This document shows, piece by piece, positions 59,815 through 64,000 of a stretch of 64,000 nt of DNA. Within the stretch, counting starts at the first letter, position 1. Each line of letters begins with the position of its first letter. The translations under genes and the position numbers were made by a program. This DNA comes from JABSSA01 sp039984715 (lineage in GTDB: Bacteria; Pseudomonadota; Alphaproteobacteria; Rhodobacterales; Rhodobacteraceae), in the NCBI GenBank assembly GCA_039984715.1, contig JBDWUA010000006.1:62001-126000 (forward strand). The letters run 5' to 3'. The notes under the pieces were generated by a model, which had not been told where the DNA came from, searched no databases, and saw nothing but the letters and a program-made list of their open reading frames with translations.

Positions 59815-60618
59815 TTATTCAGGATATGCACCCGGAACGAATTGATCAAAATCAACAACAGATCCGGTCATAACACCACTTTCAGGGCCTAACATATAGC
59901 TTGCCAAAGCTGCTAAGTGCGCTGGTTTGACCAACATGCCAAGCGGTTGTTCTGCTTCGGCTTTGGCCAACCAATTGTCATCGGCCCCATGCCACTTCTT
60001 TTGAACGACGTCTTCGCCTTCGGTGTCCATCCACCCCGGCGCAATCGCATTGACGCGAATGCCATCGGACCGCAACGCCATAGCCGCGTTTTTGGTGATG
60101 TTGGCCATCGTCGCCTTTGATGCCGAATAAGGCGCGAGGAAACTTTGGCCAACATGTGCGGCCGTCGACAAAACCGTCACGCAAGTCGCTGAATGTCGAT
60201 TAGCACGCGCCAGGGTCGCCAACCGTTGTAAGGCAAAGAATGGCCCCTTTGCGTTGACGCCAATCAACTTGTCCCACAAGGCAGGATCTGTATCTAGGAT
60301 ACCGCCCCGATTTGACAAACCCGCCGCGTTCACCAGTGCTGTTGCCTGACCAAACGCGTCCACGCACGCATCAACCATTCCTTGGGCTTGAACAGCATCG
60401 GCCATATCCACTTGGACAAACCGAACATCTGCGCCCGTCTGTGACAGCGACTTTGCCGCGGTCACGCCCTTTTTGTTGTCACGCCCTGCAATCACCATCC
60501 GGCGGCACCCATCCGCAATCAAACGCGTTGCGATTGCGTGTCCGACGCCCTGAGAGCCTCCTGTTACAATCGCGACCGTGTCAACATGCGGTTGATCCAG
60601 TTTGACGGGCGGCTTCAC
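59815..60618 (-). CDS. SDR-family oxidoreductase
   Basis: This 267-residue short-chain dehydrogenase has the cofactor motif TGGSQGVGHAIATRL, the NAAG-type strand (LVNAAGLSNRGG), the catalytic Ser in VTVLSTAA and the active-site YSASK. Its place between the ABC transporter and iolG suggests it oxidises or reduces an inositol or sugar intermediate. The start is a GTG two bases after the ATPase stop, without a clear ribosome site, so coupling is likely. Confidence 0.88.
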   Translation of the reverse strand: MKPPVKLDQPHVDTVAIVTGGSQGVGHAIATRLIADGCRRMVIAGRDNKKGVTAAKSLSQTGADVRFVQVDMADAVQAQGMVDACVDAFGQATALVNAAGLSNRGGILDTDPALWDKLIGVNAKGPFFALQRLATLARANRHSATCVTVLSTAAHVGQSFLAPYSASKATMANITKNAAMALRSDGIRVNAIAPGWMDTEGEDVVQKKWHGADDNWLAKAEAEQPLGMLVKPAHLAALASYMLGPESGVMTGSVVDFDQFVPGAYPE

Positions 60619-61392
60619 TCAGACAGCCTCGGCATACTCAGGTTGCGTCTTTGCGCCGGTGATATAGGCAACGATGTCCTGTCCGTCTGTTTCTTCTTTT
60701 TTGAGGTTCGCGCAGATACGGCCCCGTCGGAACACGACAATGCGGTCCACCAAATCCATGACTTGGCGCATATTGTGGCTGATTAGGATCAGGGGTTCGC
60801 CCTGCTCTTTCAGCTGGCGCACAATGTTTTCGACCTGTGCCGTTTCCTGAACGCCCAAAGCTGCCGTCGGTTCATCCATGATGGTCAGTTTGGAATGGAA
60901 TGTCGCCGTGCGCGCAATCGCAACACATTGGCGTTGGCCGCCAGACATGTTCCGGATCGTATTGCGAATATTTGGAATTTTCACAGCTGTCTTTTCCAAG
61001 CCCGCAATCGTGTCTTCGCGCATGCTTTTGTAGTCCAACAAACGAAACGGCCCTAGCCAGTCGGCTTTGGTCTTTTCGCGCCCTAGAAACAGGTTATCTG
61101 GAACATCAAGATCATCTGCCAGCGCTAAGGTTTGAAAGACCGTTTCGATCCCGGCCTCTCTGGCATCTAACGGACCTGCGAAATGGACAGGCTGGCCGTT
61201 AAAAATGATGTCCCCGCTGGTGCGTTGTTCCACCCCAGTGATTTGTCTGACAAAGGTTGATTTACCAGCACCGTTGTCCCCCATGATGGCGACGTGTTCA
61301 CCCTTGTGCAAAGTAAAATTCGCATCCGTCAGGGCATGAACGCCGCCATAGTGTTTTGTCAGACCTTTGGTTTCGAGAATAATATCGCTCAT
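60619..61392 (-). CDS. Sugar/inositol ABC transporter, ATPase
   Basis: This 257-residue single-domain ATPase has Walker A GDNGAGKST, signature MSGGQRQCVAIAR, Walker B LTIMDEPTAAL and the switch His in ILISHNMRQV. It powers the import system formed with the permease and binding protein next to it. ATG 61392 follows GAGGAG. A single-domain size resembles FrcA-type fructose/inositol transporters rather than two-domain RbsA-type ones. Confidence 0.93.
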   Translation of the reverse strand: MSDIILETKGLTKHYGGVHALTDANFTLHKGEHVAIMGDNGAGKSTFVRQITGVEQRTSGDIIFNGQPVHFAGPLDAREAGIETVFQTLALADDLDVPDNLFLGREKTKADWLGPFRLLDYKSMREDTIAGLEKTAVKIPNIRNTIRNMSGGQRQCVAIARTATFHSKLTIMDEPTAALGVQETAQVENIVRQLKEQGEPLILISHNMRQVMDLVDRIVVFRRGRICANLKKEETDGQDIVAYITGAKTQPEYAEAV

Positions 61393-61396
61393 GGTT

Positions 61397-62482
61397 TTAA
61401 CTCCTCGAAGCCGCTTGTTGTTGCCGCCATTGGTCCAGCACAACAGCACTGATGATGATCGTGCCCATGGCCATCAATTGGTAAAACGCATCCAGTTTGA
61501 TGAACAAAAAGCCTGATTGAATCACGCCGAATACCATGGCGCCCAACACTGTGCCGATGATCGAACCGCGCCCACCGGTCAGTGAAACGCCGCCAATGAC
61601 GGCCATCGCGATGGCGAACAATTCATAGAACTGGCCCATGCCGGTTTGTGCCGTCAGGTTTTTCGAACTCAGGATGATCGCTGCGAACGCGGCCAGCATT
61701 GACGCAATCATGTACACCAACACTTTGTGGCGTTTGACATTGATACCCGACATACGCGCGGCATCTTCGTTTGATCCAATGGCGTAAGTATGTTTGCCAT
61801 AAACGGTATATCGCAACACCAGATGGAACAGGACAGCCAACATAATGAACCAGACGACTGGCATCATGCCCGACCCGAGAAATTCATAGCCTTCCGTGGG
61901 GAATGATACAGGCTGACCGCGTGTCCACCACTGTGCGATGCCACGGCAAATCAGAAACATTCCAAGCGTTGCGATGAATGGCGGAATGCGCGTGAATGCG
62001 ATCAAAGAGCCGTTGATGGCCCCAATAAAAGCGCCAAACATCAGCCCAACGACTATGGGAATAAGAACTGGCAAATCAAAAGCCCACGTCCCGAAAACCG
62101 CCTTTGGGTTTGGGTTGCCGTTGACCAATTCGGTCTGTGCAAAGCTCATGACAATCATGGCCGTCGCGCCGACCAAGGGCCCGGATGACAAGTCGATCCC
62201 GCCCGAGATAATAACCTGTGTAACGCCTAATGCGATGATACCGATAATTGCCACCTGAAGGATCATGATCTTGATCCGTGCGATATTCAGGATTGTACCG
62301 TCACGCTTTTCATTGAAGTCAAACAGCATGCTCTGACCGTTCATATACGGTAGCAATTGCCCAAGTGCTTCGAAGATCAGAATGATGATGATAAGTGCAA
62401 AGAAGATATTTATTTCATTCGGCCATGCACGCTTGGACTTGTCGTATTTAAGTCCGCCGATGCCATCAGATGTATCCGCCAT
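61397..62482 (-). CDS. Sugar/inositol ABC transporter, permease
   Basis: This 361-residue integral membrane permease of the RbsC/FrcC family has about nine to ten hydrophobic segments (FFALIIIILIFEALG, VAIIGIIALGVTQVIISGGI, and the C-terminal VIGGVSLTGGRGSIIGTVLG). The GGIDLSSGP segment is typical of this family. It pairs with the ATPase (four-base gap) and the binding protein, and probably imports inositol. Confidence 0.93.
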   Translation of the reverse strand: MADTSDGIGGLKYDKSKRAWPNEINIFFALIIIILIFEALGQLLPYMNGQSMLFDFNEKRDGTILNIARIKIMILQVAIIGIIALGVTQVIISGGIDLSSGPLVGATAMIVMSFAQTELVNGNPNPKAVFGTWAFDLPVLIPIVVGLMFGAFIGAINGSLIAFTRIPPFIATLGMFLICRGIAQWWTRGQPVSFPTEGYEFLGSGMMPVVWFIMLAVLFHLVLRYTVYGKHTYAIGSNEDAARMSGINVKRHKVLVYMIASMLAAFAAIILSSKNLTAQTGMGQFYELFAIAMAVIGGVSLTGGRGSIIGTVLGAMVFGVIQSGFLFIKLDAFYQLMAMGTIIISAVVLDQWRQQQAASRS

Positions 62483-62576
62483 TGGTTGTCCTCAGACCGG
62501 GAAAAACCCGTAAATTGGGGGAAAGATGCAAGGCAATCCAAATCTTTGGTTGCCCTGCATCCGTTTTTAGATCGAC

Positions 62577-63521
62577 TTAGTTTTGGCTGATAAAGTCGCC
62601 AACATTGCCAGGAGTGACCAGCTTGAATGGGATGTAGACTTTCTTGTCCACATCTTCACCTCGTGCCAGTTTAAGCGCAGTCGCAACCGAACCAGAACCC
62701 TGACCGTTTGCGTCTTGGAACACTGTGACGTCCAAATCACCGGCTTGCATAGCAACCAGCGCGTCTTGTGTAGCGTCAACACCACCGACTTGGATTTCGG
62801 CCATATCGATGCCAGCAGACTTCATCGCCTGAATAGCGCCAATCGCCATTTCGTCGTTGTTGGCCAGAACGAAATCGAAGTCTTCGCCAGAGGACAACCA
62901 GTTCGCCATAAGATCCTGTGCTTTGTCACGTGACCATTCAGCTGTCTGCTGATCGATTACTTGCATAAAGTTACACATATCAATGCCGACAACGTCTTCG
63001 ACGTCTTTGGTCCGCTGAACAGCCGCTTGGTTCGACAGCTGACCCATCAAGACATAACCTTTGGCGCCGCCTGCCTTACCTGCTGCACGCAAGTTGCGGC
63101 AAACCTGAAACGCTTCCAGTGTACCGGATTCGATTTCGTTGGATGCAACGAACGCTTGACCATCAGGCAGTTCGTTTACATTGACCGGCTCGCGGTTGAC
63201 GTAAACCAATGGAATGCCCGCTTCGTTCGCAGCATTTGTCATCGCTTGAGTTGCCGATGTATCCACGGCGTTCACGATGATTGCATCAACACCAGAAGCA
63301 ATAAAGTTGTTGATCTGGTCTAGCTGCTTGGCCACGTCATCAGTTGCGTCTTCAACTTGAAGATCAACACCATCCAATGTGTCCGCATATTCCGTCATAC
63401 CATTGCGCATGACAGTTAGAAAGTTATCGTCAAAACGTGCGATCGATGCGCCAATTGTTTCCGCCATCGCAGTTGTCGATAAAAGCGCTGTAAAACCCAC
63501 AGCAATAAGAGTTCTCTTCAT
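62577..63521 (-). CDS. Sugar/inositol ABC transporter, periplasmic binding protein
   Basis: This 314-residue binding protein of the RbsB type has a cleavable signal peptide (residues about 1-20, ending in AMAE). Fold motifs are DDNFLTVMRNGM, then FIASGVDAIIVNAVDTSATQ, and FVLANNDEMAIGAIQAMKSAG. It captures the substrate for the permease. The gene precedes the permease by about 95 bases. With iolG, iolB and iolC nearby, inositol is the probable ligand. Confidence 0.93.
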   Translation of the reverse strand: MKRTLIAVGFTALLSTTAMAETIGASIARFDDNFLTVMRNGMTEYADTLDGVDLQVEDATDDVAKQLDQINNFIASGVDAIIVNAVDTSATQAMTNAANEAGIPLVYVNREPVNVNELPDGQAFVASNEIESGTLEAFQVCRNLRAAGKAGGAKGYVLMGQLSNQAAVQRTKDVEDVVGIDMCNFMQVIDQQTAEWSRDKAQDLMANWLSSGEDFDFVLANNDEMAIGAIQAMKSAGIDMAEIQVGGVDATQDALVAMQAGDLDVTVFQDANGQGSGSVATALKLARGEDVDKKVYIPFKLVTPGNVGDFISQN

Positions 63522-63599
63522 ATTATCCTCCCAATGTCAGGTGTCCGGCGCACCATTACTTTTTGCCGGAACCCCGTTTCCGAGGCCGTATTGCTCGCC

Positions 63600-64000
63600 C
63601 TATGCCGCCTGAACGGAAAGGTATGAGCGAATGAAATCCATAGATTCCGCAAGAGCATCTTGCGGTGTTTCCATGGCATGAATTTTTTGGGCGAAGGGCT
63701 CAAACGAGAATGGCCCTGTATACCCGCCCGCCAAAAGTGAATTGATCTGAGCCATGTTGCCCAGACGATCTTGTGGGCCGACAAGGCCTCTGTGAGCGTC
63801 GCGTAGATCGCTTACGTCAATGTGATTTTCGTCAACTCCAGAAATATGAACGATCCCGGTCATACCAGGAAAGACTTCTGTTTCGCCCGCCACATGGTGG
63901 TGAAACGTATCATGAATAATCCGGAAATTTTGATCTCCGTCAACAGCAGCTATCGCATCTAGCGCTTCGCGTTTGCTGCGCAGCGACGACGTTTCAAAAC
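63600..64000 (-). CDS. Xylose isomerase-like TIM-barrel enzyme (partial)
   Basis: The C-terminal 132 residues or so of a sugar phosphate isomerase/epimerase-type TIM barrel, truncated by the window edge. Visible family text includes FRIIHDTFHHHVAG, then GIVHISGVDENHID and GGYTGPFSFEPFAQKIH, with metal-binding His and Glu. IolE, IolI and IolH-type proteins have this fold, and the inositol genes around it make one of these roles likely. The specific one cannot be decided from the part shown. Confidence 0.8.
   Translation of the reverse strand, partial: FETSSLRSKREALDAIAAVDGDQNFRIIHDTFHHHVAGETEVFPGMTGIVHISGVDENHIDVSDLRDAHRGLVGPQDRLGNMAQINSLLAGGYTGPFSFEPFAQKIHAMETPQDALAESMDFIRSYLSVQAA

Overview
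The window looks like part of an alphaproteobacterial genome or large replicon, most likely from the Rhodobacterales (roseobacter group). This rests on gene content: a paaZ/paaI/paaK plus paaJABCDE layout, an iol cluster with its own sugar ABC transporter, and the style of the extracellular contractile injection system (eCIS). No rRNA or tRNA was recognised, so the placement is inference. Two compartments are visible. Roughly 1.9-31.4 kb is very GC-rich (one sampled 60-base line at 17041 has 40 G+C), while 32.5-64 kb is more moderate (sampled lines at 36001, 45361, 53041 and 58621 have 33-34 of 60).

Layout. 1-0.9 kb: the end of a Trb-type conjugation operon (trbI C-terminus and a DUF2274 gene). 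0.9-1.8 kb: a decayed DUF3365-like gene with an in-frame stop. 1.9-2.5 kb: a LuxR/NarL-type regulator. 2.7-31.4 kb: one uninterrupted minus-strand eCIS (phage-tail-like particle) operon. It runs from an AAA+ ATPase through the cap protein, sheath, two tube proteins, tail-assembly protein, LysM/tube adaptor, gpD and gpV spike, PAAR tip, gp25, two gpJ-type baseplate proteins and a tail-I protein to two cysteine-rich paralogues and a 1355-residue protein. Many of its genes overlap by ATGA, GTGA or TGATG. 31.6-32.5 kb: a frameshifted XRE regulator and a truncated IS3-family element, which mark the border between the compartments.

32.8-42 kb: a GNAT acetyltransferase, a LacI-controlled sugar catabolic operon (aldolase, dehydrogenase, D-lyxose-type isomerase, PfkB kinase, mutarotase) with a visible operator, then an AGCS amino-acid symporter, a universal stress protein and an Lrp regulator. 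42-51.6 kb: phenylacetate catabolism, with paaZ facing paaI-paaK-tetR, and paaJABCDE convergent with them. 51.9-54.2 kb: an amidase and a true formylglycine-generating enzyme. 54.3-64 kb: a myo-inositol-type operon (TIM-barrel enzyme, ABC transporter, SDR, IolG, IolC-DUF2090 fusion, IolB, and a TPP enzyme that is not a typical IolD).

The most unusual material is the eCIS locus. It has a degenerate receiver domain on its AAA+ ATPase, a candidate programmed -1 frameshift joining the tail-assembly protein to a DUF6760 extension, a gpJ protein about twice normal size carrying a large beta-rich insertion, two paralogous Cys-rich baseplate-type proteins, a huge membrane-active-looking protein that may be tape measure or cargo, and a broken divergent regulator upstream.
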